From Cristatella mucedo (taxonomy: Eukaryota > Bryozoa > Phylactolaemata > Cristatellidae): a stretch of 64,000 nt of DNA. The translations under genes were made by a program, and so were the position numbers. The stretch covers positions 2,908,501 through 2,972,500 of the forward strand of contig WPIO01000027.1 in the NCBI GenBank assembly GCA_009760855.2, read 5' to 3'. This document shows, in pieces, positions 1 through 10,261 of the stretch. Within the stretch, counting starts at the first letter, position 1. Every line of letters starts with the position of its first letter. Under the pieces are notes generated by a model. It did no database searches. It was given only the letters and a program-made list of their open reading frames with translations, and had not been told where the DNA came from.

Positions 1-469
1 CAGCCGTTCAGCAGTGGCCGTGAGGTACAGCCGCGGCTTCATGCCCTAGAGGTTTAATGAGCTCAGAGCCAATTCTGAGTCCGTAATCGCAGCCGACTGC
101 CGATTTCGTGGCTACGGCTTTTCGGTGGCCTTGGCTGTATATTATCCCATGAACACATAATCGTAAATACTGATTACCAGCCATAATCTTGTTAGTTTAG
201 CTGTCGCTGCAGTTTCACAGAGCTCAGTTTCGCTTGCAAATAGCAATGTCAGGTGGATGGCAGTTTAGAAGTGCTGCATCACTAGCTGGGACTAAGCCAT
301 TTCCATGCGAACACAGATTCCTAATTGCATTAGCTTTGGTGAGTAAACTCTGAACGTGACGATTAACCATGTGAAAATAAAACTAGGTTTTGCGCCACTT
401 CATTTGAAAATGTTGAGTAGATCGAAGCTCAAAATTGCAGAGTAAGTTAATCGGCCTGATTGGAAGCTG
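1..469. other. unassigned AT-rich non-coding stretch
   Basis: I see no reading frame, repeat family or RNA gene here. The R1 repeat starts near its right end. Confidence 0.5.
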
Positions 470-1179
470 AATCTCCGAGAATGGGCGTGCCTAGTTTGAT
501 CAACTTTTATGAGTAAACCAGGAACACAGTCTAACATTTTAAAATGGTAGGTTTGTCAGTAAGTCTGCCAATAACAGTCATTTACATCTAAATCGAGTCA
601 TTTTGGTTATATTATGGCACTACTACAACGTTGCAGCTATGTTAGCTTGTCTAATAAGGGGAATCAGTTGATGATGTTCACATGTAACTACATGACCTAT
701 TCTCCTAGTTGAAATTGAACATTGAAATACTAGAACTTCACAGGAATATAAAATTCAAAGGCGGTTTCAAAGGGAGGCCACGGCACGCCAGCAGCTTATG
801 CTCTCTGCACTGCGACCCTCTTTGCTGGCACCCGAAGTGACGACTGGCTCTTTCCTGCTTCCATTTAGAACAGCTGAATTGCATAACTGGAAAGTAGCCA
901 GACTGAGCTGGCAGGCCGGAAGTCGTCTGTTACTGACTTTAGTAATTGATGGACATGCTTAAAAATGGATCCCCTTGATTATTCACGGGGCACAATCTAT
1001 AGACAGCATAAATTTAACGATGGCCACCAGGTTGCAATTGCTCTTAACACACAAGCTAGTAGTGTCGGGGTACGGACATTCCCCTCTGGACGTTTCCCCC
1101 ACCGGACATTCCCCCACCGAACATTGCCCCCCCCCCCCCCGACACTCCCCCCTGGGGTAGGACATTCCCCTGGGTATAT

Positions 1180-1335
1180 GGTTTAGAGTTTAAGGTTTAT
1201 AGGGTTTAGTGTTTAGGGTTGAGGGTTGAGGGTTTTAGGGCTTAGGATTTAGAGTTTAGGGTTTCTAGGATTTTTAAATTTTAGGGTTTAGTGTTGAGAC
1301 TTTTAGGGATTAGGGATTAGGATTTAGGATTTTGG
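1180..1335 (+). repeat. degenerate TTTAGGG-like array
   Basis: Irregular repeats of GGTTTAGGGTTTAG-like units with many substitutions. The array lies inside the 9-bp-TSD element and recurs at the same place in the other copy (29400-29620), so it belongs to the transposon and is not a chromosome end. Confidence 0.8.
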
Positions 1336-1644
1336 GTGGGACGTACCTCCACCGTCTAAATCTATCCTTGCTCGTATTCCTAGCTTTAATTTGTGCGTAT
1401 TAGGGTGTAACGAGATCGCTTGTGATCGAGTTATGCTCTGATGCTTCGCGCTCATTTTCGGGAACGCAGGCACGCCATAGTGCCCACCCGCTTTGACGGG
1501 TTCGAACACGTGCCTGGCAGCGTTGAGCGGGACCGAAACTCCCGTGGACCGAACTGTATAGCTCGCCGACGACGCTGTCGCCTCAGCCGCCACAACGGCT
1601 TCTGCCGCTCGATCCATTAGAAACCATCCTTTAAATCCATCCAT
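1324..1644 (-). pseudogene. GC-rich possible captured coding piece inside the transposon
   Basis: The minus strand has a 106-codon open frame in copy A with an alanine-rich stretch and phrases such as SYTVRSTGVSVPL. The homologous stretch in copy B (about 29625-29935) can be read in parallel but has frameshifts and stops. Base composition is far more GC-rich than the flanks. It may be a captured exon or simply GC-rich filler. I recognise no protein family. Confidence 0.25.
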
Positions 1645-2216
1645 GCTGCTAATTATACTGAATTGAATTTATTTTAATAGAGCGTGAACTTCCTTTGATC
1701 ATGTATATATAAATTAATATATATATATACATACATGATAAGTACTAATAATGTATATATACTAGTTAAAAATAATTTTCTCGATATTAATATATATCTG
1801 TATTCTTAGTTATACATCCATCAATACAGGGGGAAATGTCCTACCCTGGGGAATGTCCGGGAGGGGAATGCCCTAGGGTCCACCAGGGGGTGAAATTTCC
1901 GGGGGAGAAGAACGTCCAGGGGGGGAGAAATGTCCTAACCAGTAGTGTCTTGCTACCTGGTACTGATGCATAAGAGCACTACGCTAGGGATTTATTAGGG
2001 CTGGCTCAACGGGTAGGTCATTGGATGCTGAGATCCCCTTCCGAAGCAAAGCTGAAACTCTTCCCGATTTTTCACGGCAGCTACATCATTTAATAAAAGA
2101 TGTGATTTCCGCCCGTCGGACTACCTAGTTTAAGAGCATGAAATCAGGAACAAGTAAAGCCAAAATAATATAGGCGTACCTATCGCAATCAAACGAAATG
2201 CAGTAAAACATGCAAT

Positions 2217-2335
2217 GATGGTTTGGCGAGGGGTTAAGGTGCTAGCTCCAATGAAGGTCAAGAAGGATGCGTTTGAGACCGAGGTCGTTGGTTCGAGCCC
2301 CGTGGCATAAGTGAAATGCACAAATAGAGAAACAT
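2217..2335 (+). mobile_element. tRNA-derived SINE-1 (in R1 copy A)
   Basis: tRNA-like head with an A-box-like segment (TGGCGAGGGGTTAAGG, as in Leu/Ser tRNAs) and a B box (GGTTCGAGCCCC) about 60 bases downstream. The same unit occurs at 30632, 38737, 53685 and, inverted, at 54733, 41085 and 5920. The LINE-like tail seen in other copies is not clear here. Confidence 0.75.
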
Positions 2336-3602
2336 TTTATTAGGTAGCCATACGCGAGAATTATGGTGCTATTTAAATTTTAAAGGAATCTATTCCGTAC
2401 CCTGGCCGTCTCACGAGCGGGTGATACTTCAGAGGGCTTGGTAGTAAGACCCCAAGTTGTGTGCCTGTGACACAATCGGCGTGAGTAAGTGCGTGTGCGA
2501 GTGTGTGCATGAGTGCATGCTTTGTGCCTACCTGAGTGAATGCATGATGCATGCTTGACTGAGAGAATATGTCTGTGTCTATACGTGTGCGTTTGTGCAC
2601 TGTGTACCTGGTTAAGTTGGGGGCATTTAGGGGCACCAAGTGCTGTTTGGAGTTAACTAGGTAAAATGTGGCAGCTGTGGGTGAGAGAGATAAATTTCTG
2701 CATAATTTTATTTAAGGGGCTACGAATTCCGGATGCTTGACGTCCGACGGCTTGCATAACCTCCAAAAACTGTGAGTATGCGTGTCCGCTAAGGGGTTAG
2801 TCAGTTTATTCTGTGGCGTGGCGTCTGTGCAAATACGGATATTGATGCCATAACGATGAAAGGCTCAGCATGGAAATTACGGAGGAGCCATTGCAACTTG
2901 CTTAGGAACCACAGCTCTTGGTTACACAATTTTGACTGACAGATCGAAGTTCCTTAGCCACAGGACCACTTGCTGCTTCGAGATACGGAACCTTCTTTCT
3001 CTAAAAATTTGCTGTCAAAACTCAACAGTATTATCGCGTGCGACAAACACTCGCACAGGAAGAGACAACTCCCACAGGAAGAGACTGAAGCAGAAGCCCA
3101 GGAGCTTCATTCTGTCAAACGCCTAACTCATGACGAGGTCAACAAAAGAAAGAGGCTGACGTTAGGACTGGAGCGCTTCATGACCCAGCTCGTGGCATGT
3201 AGTCCTTCCTGACGGTGGGCTGGGCTCACCAGCAAGGCTGGACTTGGAAGTACGTTAGGGGACACTCAGACCTGCATTGTGATACATCGCTGGAGTTTCC
3301 CTGATGTTTATAGGACATAAGCTAGTTGGCTATAATGCAGAATCAAACCGCAGCCGGGCGATGCTTATTGTAGACTTGACTGGTGAATCGCAGAGAATAT
3401 AAGTGGATCACAGTAGGACTCCAGCATGGCAGCCAAGCAAGGAGCCCTCTAGCTTAATATACTTCGTCCGTATCTATAGAGCAGAGCAGTCTACTCAAAA
3501 ACCATAGAGGGCCGCTGTTGTCTATAATATGCTATAGCATATACAAACTCTCGCTTGACACAATATTACCACGAGCTCACTTTTAACAGAATTGGACTTT
3601 TG

Positions 3603-4600
3603 TTGGTGCAAAATTCTGAAGCTCGGCTTAGTTGTCGTGAGCATCGCTATCGCAATATCACAACACTTTTCGCCGACCTGCACTCACTCCCAATCAAGCA
3701 GCGCATTGATTTCAAGGTTATGTCACGTACATGTAGGTCCCTTTAATCTCTGACTCCATCCTACCTATCAGAACTACTCCCCCATCAGGGGAAGAATCGT
3801 ACAACCTGGCGTTTGATGTGAGTATTTTAACTATACCTCGTCCGAACCTAAAAAAAGTTGGAGACCACGCCTTTAGTTCCTATGCTTCCAAAGCCTGAAA
3901 CTCACTATCAACGCACTTTACAACGTCCCCTAACATGACGGCGTTTAAAAAGAAGCTAAAGATGCATCTGCTAATTACAGCATTTGGTGGGTCTTTATGA
4001 TTTGTTTTTCGTTTGCATATGTGACAGCATTCTGCACGACCTGACGTTGGGCTGGATAGCGCAAGATTGAGCAACAAGCTTGCTGGCTCCAACACCAAAC
4101 ACTTTATTCTCCAAACCATGCCAGCCAAGCCTAGTCTACATACTCTAGACGGCTGCCGGCGTCGAGGGATCTCTCCATACCCTCTCGTACTCTTTCAGCA
4201 GCCCTTATATACCATGCATGCATTGTTTTGCACTGTCGAGCTATTGTTCGTTCCGAACTACTCCCCCTCGACAGCTGGCTGCAGTTTGTGGCGGATGATC
4301 ACAGAGGCAGCCAATGGATGGATTCGGGCTGGACTGCCGAGTCATCTGTCAAATCATCGTCAGCCGTTAGCCACTCTTCAGCATGTGGCTGCTTAGGCAG
4401 TCCGAACCCTCGTGGAGTCGCCGCCAAGTACTCCCAGGCTGCAGAGTCATGTTCCTTCACAGCATGTACCTGCTTAACCCAAGCCTAAGGCTTGCCGATG
4501 TTACCACCATCATTTGCTGAAGCTTTCTATATAGCACCTGTAAAGTGCCTAGAAAGAGATGCAGTTCTCTGGGGGCGCTATGCACATTTATCAATAACGT
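3603..4600 (+). pseudogene. CR1/L2-like LINE 3' end, split by a solo LTR
   Basis: 3603-4019 encodes, with stops, the C-terminal region found in all CR1/L2-like copies here (phrases like LVQNSEARLSCREH, LHSLPIKQRIDFK, ELLPHQ). After the LTR at 4020-4461 the LINE resumes and ends with the family tail (GTGCCTAGAAAGAGAT and GGGGGCGCTATGCAC). The continuation across the LTR can be checked against the uninterrupted copy at 53500-53670. It is 5' truncated and non-functional. Confidence 0.8.
4020..4461 (-). mobile_element. solo LTR, family X
   Basis: The sequence starts TGTGACAG and ends CCTTCACA, giving the TG..CA ends of an LTR with short inverted termini. Flanks are GCATA (4015-4019) and GCATG (4462-4466), a 5-bp TSD with one mismatch. 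Read on the minus strand it has a TATATAAGGG TATA-like box followed by GAATAAAG, a polyadenylation-like signal, in promoter-to-poly(A) order. It matches the interrupted LTR at 13860-18816 over its whole length. No internal region remains. Confidence 0.8.
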
Positions 4601-4740
4601 TAATATTATGCCACTTGACAGCTTGTGTAGCCCTCTTCTTCTGCTGGATTCCTCGTTCGAAGGCAGCTTTCCTGAAAATAGCAAGAGCTTGGAGTCAAAG
4701 AAAGCAGACTGCCTATAAGCTTTAACTTGTACTTTATCTA
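4600..4740 (+). repeat. fragment of dispersed repeat R7
   Basis: Matches part of the R7 copy at about 35740-35870 (GGCAGCTT-CCTGA-AATAG-AA-AGCTTG) and more weakly 61790-61870. Confidence 0.6.
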
Positions 4741-5065
4741 CTTAGGCTTTCTATCGGTCTTAGGCTGTGGAACTCGCTTCCACAATTCTTATGCACCGAC
4801 AACTGCTCCTCTGCTGCCGACTACGGCTCATCATTTTCAGCGGTCCTGAGCTGCCACTTCCATGCTACTCACTACCTCAACTGCTCTCCTGACTCTGCTA
4901 TGCTTCCTACTTTCTCTTTGCTACGTGAGACGAAATCTGTTGGCTACCGAAAGCGTACCGAAAGCCGCTTAGGCTGTAAGTGCCCTATACAAAACTCTCC
5001 TGCATAACACCCATACAGTCTTTATGACTATGTAAAGTTGCAGACGGAGATACATTGCATTACAT
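4741..5065 (+). pseudogene. second LINE family (LINE2) C-terminus and 3' UTR
   Basis: Translation gives a non-LTR retrotransposon C-terminal motif (LRLWNSLPQFL, then DYGSSFSAVLS, HATHYLNCSPDSAM, LRETKSVGYRK). The 3' UTR ends CGGAGATACATTGCATTACAT. The same protein and UTR occur on the minus strand at 60900-60227, and the UTR alone at 24657-24790. Severely 5' truncated. Confidence 0.75.
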
Positions 5066-5517
5066 ATCAGCATGCTCCAATCATTTTTTCATATAAATCT
5101 ATTTGATTTTCAAGTGAATAATATAATCATATAAACTACAAATTTCTATAGGACACTAAGACACTATATGTCTTTCTAGGAACTTACATATTCGGTAAAG
5201 GCAGCATGTCAAGTTGTTAGTGATAACATGCAATGTCGGCATGCATACACACATAAGGAACAATTCTAGCATGCGAAGAAAGGTGAGAAAAGTAACCAGG
5301 TGCTGCAAGAAAAAGGTTAGATTTCTAATGTACCCAAGTCGTGCATGTTGTAACATCAGTTGGCAATTAGCTCTGGTCTTTGTGAGCATTTGAAGTCTTG
5401 CATGGCCGATACATCTTGTCTTACTCCAAAATAGAGAAGGGAGACTTAGCTGAACTCGGTAGTAGCACGAACCGCTTCCTCATCGAAACGATGCGGAAAA
5501 AAAGATACACGCTCACG
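5066..5517. other. unassigned stretch
   Basis: No coding or repeat family recognised. Short open frames do not resemble known proteins. Confidence 0.5.
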
Positions 5518-5518
5518 A

Positions 5519-5781
<263 letters not shown>

Positions 5782-5919
5782 TTGAAATGATAGTTCAGCT
5801 CTGCTTGCGCATTACTGCAGTAGTTTATTTCTGATTTTGTTTTGATGGCTATCTATGTAATGGTTCAAAAGTCATGAATATATATAGATATTTGATTTAA
5901 TTGTGCAGTTCATTTGTAT

Positions 5920-6060
5920 AGTCCCATAGGATAACTTTATCTCTAGCCATGCACTTTACTTATGCATCAGGGCTTAAAACCACGAACTCGGTCATCAAAT
6001 GCCTTCATATCTACCTTGGTCGTTGAAGGCAAGTAATCTAGCCCCCTGGGCCAAACCAAA
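5920..6060 (-). mobile_element. decayed SINE-1 copy
   Basis: Aligns in the minus orientation with the full SINE at 54733-54885: the GCTTAAAACCACGAACTCGG stretch corresponds to the B-box region, and the CTTGGTCG and CTGGGCCAAACC blocks to the A-box side. Both promoter boxes are mutated. Confidence 0.55.
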
Positions 6061-6109
6061 AGGGCTTGCATTGCTAAAAAATTCACGTTCACTAAGATAT
6101 TACAGCAGT

Positions 6110-8100
6110 TGCTATATAAATTTTGAGAAATCCTAGCCAGCCTGGTTGCTATTGCTTCGAGAAGCATAGGAATGAGCTATGAAGTACAAAGCAGAGGTAC
6201 ACACTTATTTATATATGTGACCACTCATCAACAAGGTATGGGGTCCTGAAGCGGTAGAGTTACACCACGACCCCTATTTAAATTAGGTTTCTTAAAGGGC
6301 CTCTGTTGAAGAGATTTGGCCATGTTCTGGGTGTCCAGACTTTACGCAGCTAGACCAGATATACACTGCACTGTTTAGGTTTAATGCTGCAAATGGCACG
6401 TGAGTGCTGCTGGTTTTGAGCTTAGGATACTTACTCGGTCATGATACAAGGTAGTTTTGCCATTCAATATGCTTTAGCGAGTGTGAAGCCGCGTTTACAT
6501 GGTTTATCACGCTTCTGTTCTGCTTGTGTACTTACCGTGTCCTACTTCGGTCTTCCTACTTGTAGGTATGCGGTCAATTTTCCTCATGTCTTGGTTCTTT
6601 CTCACTGCATCCCCAGAAAGAACTTAATTGGTTCCTTTTCCGCTCACGGAAAAGGAACTGCATGAGGTATAGGTCATGTAGTTTATTTCGGTTAGAGTAA
6701 GTTGTCAGCAGCCAAATGCTTTGCGGCCGACCTCAAATAAATCTCCAATGAAAGTGCCTTTGCATTATTACTTCCACTGCATTCGGTTATTCTAAAGTTT
6801 TATTTACGCATATAATTTCATCGTGCACAAGTATTCATCTTTGTTCGGAGAGAATTACAAGGCCCCGGAGGAGGATACAAGGGCGGCGGCGGAATTTAGC
6901 TTTGCTTTGTCCCAGCCAGCAGGCTCGTAAGCAGCCGGAAGTAAGCAGCCGGAAGAGAAGAAGATTTGCCAATGAGTTTAACAAATAACCTGCTTAAATA
7001 AGATTAGAGGATGCACAATATACTGTAGAGAGCGCGTGGTATTCGTAAGTACTTCTATAGAATTCAGACTAATGCTAGCTGGTGACCCGGGAGATGTACG
7101 GTGAGAGCACGTGTGAGACCCAGAGCATGGCTTCAGTGTATAGGCTTCGTCGAAAACAGCCTTCCGGGCAAAGTAAATTTTATAGAGCACACTAGTAATG
7201 CAAGTCCTGTATTTGTGTTTATATGAGATTCCTTTTTTACCTCACCGTTGATAAAAAAAAGAGCTCCACGTATGCTTACATTCAAAAAGTGCACGCTTAA
7301 ATGCTGGGGAGGCTGGGCCTTAGCAGCCCGGCAAACTGTGGTCGGCGTGACTCATTTCTGTGCACGTAGAGATGTTCGGCATACCGAGAGGATAGATATG
7401 AAGAGGTGCGACAGCATTCTTTAGAGAATGGCTGCAGCTGAATAGTGGCTGCGTAGAGCCGCGGTGGCACACTAGGTAAGGCGGTTGCTTTAACGAACTC
7501 GGTCCCGAGATCGTGGGTTTGAATACTGCAGTGGGCGATTCTTTATGGCCACTGCAAGCGGTGGTGATAGCCGTAAAGGCTCTTCTGTCGCTATACAAAA
7601 AGAGGCTGTTTAATCAGCTAGGATTTATTTATTTATTTATTTTGCGAACCATTACTTTACAGCCAAGCTGAGCCCTTCCACTGACAGACCCTGCCGATCT
7701 TCTACAGGAGGGGGGAGGTAGCTCGAGATTTTTTTCAGGAAGCGTACTGAGGCCAAAATCGAGTTTATTTTGCCAGTAGTCACATCAAAAGTTCATTTAA
7801 AGACCATGCAACCCGAGACTGGAATAAGAGGTTAACTGGGGGGATACACGGCCTAGGTCCAGCAAGATTAATGCTGGAGCTGGCCACCTGGACGCCTTGC
7901 TGCTCTTGGGCAGCGAGATAGCAAAGACGGGTGAGCCGTCATTGGTCGGCTGCACTAATTCTAGCTTGGGCAAGGTCTACTATATCGGCTAGTCTACAGA
8001 AATCGGTCACGTCGATCGAGCTGTCAATCGCTAAAGGGTGCTGATGACTTAGCTTGTCATAGAAACATGCGATAGGAATACGAATCGGCGATGTTGTAAG
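6110..8100 (+). repeat. dispersed repeat R8, copy A
   Basis: Collinear with 38970-40770 in the same orientation: shared anchors are GAGAAATCCT-CC-GCCTGGTTGCTAT at the left, GAAGAGATTT--CCATGTTCTG, AACGCATGCAATAAGAGGTAAACT-like sequence, and TGACTTAG-TTG at the right. The SINE at 7455-7640 interrupts this copy. No long reading frame is shared, and no terminal repeat was found. Nature unknown. Confidence 0.75.
7455..7640 (+). mobile_element. tRNA-derived SINE-2
   Basis: The head contains A box TGGCACACTAGG and, about 50 bases on, a B box GGGTTTGAATACT (GGGTTCGAATCCT in the 37.2 kb copy). The body is shared with minus-strand copies at 37212-37385 and 60318-60495. It ends CTATACAAAAAGAGGCTG, AATCAGCTAGGA, then a TTTA tail of four units. 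Confidence 0.85.
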
Positions 8101-8754
8101 CCCAGCTTAAGGTAACTTCACATACGGGGGTTATATATAGATACAATTCTGTTTGCATCCGATAGATGCCCCCCCCCCCCCGGAATCGGCAGCTGAAGGA
8201 CAGGGAGGCCTCCAAGAGCCAAGCCCTGCATCACCTGGTGTTAAAAATGCCGAAGGTTACTGCAAAAAGACTGAGAAAGTATCGCACTAAACTTGAACAC
8301 GAAATGGGCGATGAAATTCACACCTCTAATTCCATATGTGCCATTGGCTGGGAAGGTATCGATGCAAAATGGTGCTAGGACTGCCGTTTAGCCGAGTCCT
8401 CACTGCAAGGCATGCCTACATTTCTTCGGTAGAAATGTCCTGCCTCCACGGCTTTTGATGCATCTGCCATTCAGCAGATATTACTGTCAGTTACTGTCAA
8501 GGCAACGCCAAGATGACCGAGATGACCACGGGGGTTAGGCTTACCCAGTCGAAAAGTACCAGGCTGGCTCGTTTTGCAACGAGCAGCTACAATGGAAACG
8601 ATTGATCGTGCCCTTAAGAATCAAGCCATGGGATCACATATCAAACGAGGAAACTAATTAGTGTCCGCTGGCCCGTAGCTGGACAATTTTAAGTTGGAGA
8701 TAAACCCCGCTCATGAGTGATCCCGTAAGCTTGTAAATGTATAAGATGTGTTAT
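8101..8754. other. unassigned stretch with C-run
   Basis: Contains a C-homopolymer at about 8167-8181 and a 70-codon frame (8166-8378) rich in basic residues. I recognise no family. It has no visible partner elsewhere in the window. Confidence 0.4.
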
Positions 8755-9120
8755 TACTATTTATATTGTAAATATCATTTCTATTAGCGTAGAAAATTAA
8801 AATTTTCATCATCAAACGGTTTCATCACCAATTCATATCAGCTTACCGATTTTCTGCACAGTCCTCTCCACCAATGCAACAAACCACGCAGCCAAGTAGA
8901 CAGCCAGCATACGACATCATCCTGCAATACAAGGGACATAATCAAATTTCGAAGAAGAGGGTGAAAATCGAGATCGGGCTACAGAAGCTTTGGAATACAT
9001 CAAAATTGCATAAGGTCACATTTCCGGTGGCCTTTTCGATTTGCAAACAGCCAATAGACTTGATCCAATATATTCAAACGCTTTAGAATGCATTTAGTTT
9101 CAATATAATGATAGTTTTTC
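8755..9120 (+). repeat. R5 module A, first copy
   Basis: Aligns with 10262-10700 (shared CTCTCCACCAATGC, CCGAAGAAGAGGGT-GAAATCG, GATTTGCAAA-A-CCAATA) and with 43085-43300. The two nearer copies flank the LINE fragment at 9640-10095 as direct repeats. Confidence 0.75.
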
Positions 9121-9639
9121 AACTGGACACTTGAATTAATTTATGGCTATCGGAAAACATGTATTATATTTCAGATATGGCTATTTTGACAGACAAACTG
9201 CAGCGATTGTTTCGCCAGTGAAAAAATCAGGATGCAATTCAAAGTACACTTCACCGGTCGTTATCTTTCTTTGAAGAGGCATATCCAATATTAAACCTTG
9301 TTAACCTAGGGCCAGATATTGAACTTGCCACTGACAGCCACGCTAAGGATGCTTGAAATGGAGAGAAAAGCGGCAGAATTCTAAAAACGCAGCATTGTTT
9401 GAAATATTCATCTCGCATTTAAGCGGTTCCAGTATCGAACCTCCCTCAACCAGCTAGTCGGGCGAACAGGGACAGAGATGGGATTTAACTTCGTGCCGCC
9501 AGTTGCTATTTAAAAACTGCAAAAATTCGTAATTTGGCGGCCCAGCCGGCTCAAGGCAGGGTCAGCCGTTGCCTGGCCGTGGACAGGTTTGCGACCCAGA
9601 GCCACTTTCAGAACGCAGTTCTCGTCCTGTTGTTCCAGA
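9121..9639. other. unassigned stretch
   Basis: No reading frame or repeat recognised. The right part may be the decayed upstream reverse-transcriptase region of the adjacent LINE fragment, but I cannot show it. Confidence 0.4.
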
Positions 9640-10095
9640 CGTAGCGGGTCGTTCACCATGCTCGCCTGGACGTGCAGCTGGTGGGCACGGCTAGGAGCCG
9701 GTCATACCTAGGAACGGCCACCAACTGCCACTTTGCTGCACAGAGACTGAGACCATCTGACACGTCCTAAGCCACTGCCAACCGATGCTGCAAGCAATCA
9801 CGGCTAGCCACAACCTGTTTCTGGGTCGCCTAATCGGGGCTCTTTCGGTTACTATGCACTCTTGCCTCTCGGCAGGTCGCGCCTTCCCGCTTGCAGGGGG
9901 TCCGGCTTTCAGGGCGGACCTGGCAATCAACAACGGTGCCGACGCGGTCGTAGTTGACGTAACGGTGCCTTTTGACGGCAGCAGGGATACTCTATTGGTG
10001 TCGGTCTGGGAAAATGTTGATAAGTACGAGGCTATAACCCGGTCTCTTCTAACTGCTCGCTACCGGTCAGCAGTTATGGGTCGGTGCTCGTAAAG
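9640..10095 (+). pseudogene. R2/NeSL-type LINE C-terminus with restriction-like endonuclease
   Basis: The frame through 9722-10092 reads a cysteine/histidine cluster (CC-TETETI-stop-HVLSHC), then MLQAITASHN, then RADLAINNG-ADAVVVDVTVPFD, followed by VDKYEAITRSL and ARYRSAVMG. In R2/NeSL-type LINEs a CCHC zinc motif precedes a restriction-like endonuclease with the (P)DL...VVDVTVPF core, then a lysine/tyrosine region. All are here in order. One in-frame TGA interrupts the zinc motif, and the reverse transcriptase is missing, so the copy is dead. Confidence in this clade comes from motif order; the exact clade is uncertain. Confidence 0.75.
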
Positions 10096-10261
10096 GGCAG
10101 CATTATAGCGGCTGTTCGTCCCCGACACCGTTTCTAGCTCGGAAGCAGTGTGGTCCCTATTCCTGAACCGGGAGGCGCAGGTAGGCAGGCCGCACCAGCA
10201 GGGTGCAGCTCCGGCTCCTCCGGCTAAGGTACAGCGATTTCCTAAAATATTCAAAATATAA

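Larger units (their letters stand above)
1067..1940. mobile_element. non-autonomous DNA transposon, 9-bp TSD, minisatellite ends (copy A)
   Basis: The element is bounded by exact 9-bp direct repeats AGTAGTGTC at 1058-1066 and 1941-1949. The left end begins GGGGTACGGACATT. The right end, reverse-complemented, begins GGTTAGGACATTTCTCCCC, so the ends are imperfect inverted repeats. Each end is built of several GGACATT-CCCCC units. Inside lie a TTTAGGG-like array (about 1180-1335), a GC-rich middle (1335-1650) and an AT-rich segment. A 9-bp TSD suggests the Mutator (MULE) superfamily, but no transposase is present, so this would be a MITE or fold-back derivative. The assignment is inference. Confidence 0.75.
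470..3602 (+). repeat. dispersed repeat R1, copy A
   Basis: This block aligns almost throughout with 28698-32057 in the same orientation, including unique-looking stretches, a nested transposon and a SINE. Both copies end at the same phrase (ATTACCACGAGCTCAC followed by TTTAACAGAAT), after which the flanks diverge. Copy A runs into a LINE fragment there. No terminal repeats were found at the outer edges, so the two copies could be a segmental duplication or an unclassified mobile element. In a 165-base sample near the right end the copies differ at 7 positions. Confidence 0.85.

Noticed and set aside
2217-2335. Possible functional tRNA genes at this and similar loci
   Set aside because: A and B boxes are present, but acceptor stems do not pair and each copy continues into a shared body and tail, so they are SINEs.
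2970-3212. 80-codon frame in R1 whose homologue is also open at 31381-31665
   Set aside because: In the last 55 codons the copies differ at 7 bases and all 7 change the amino acid, so there is no sign of protein-level selection.
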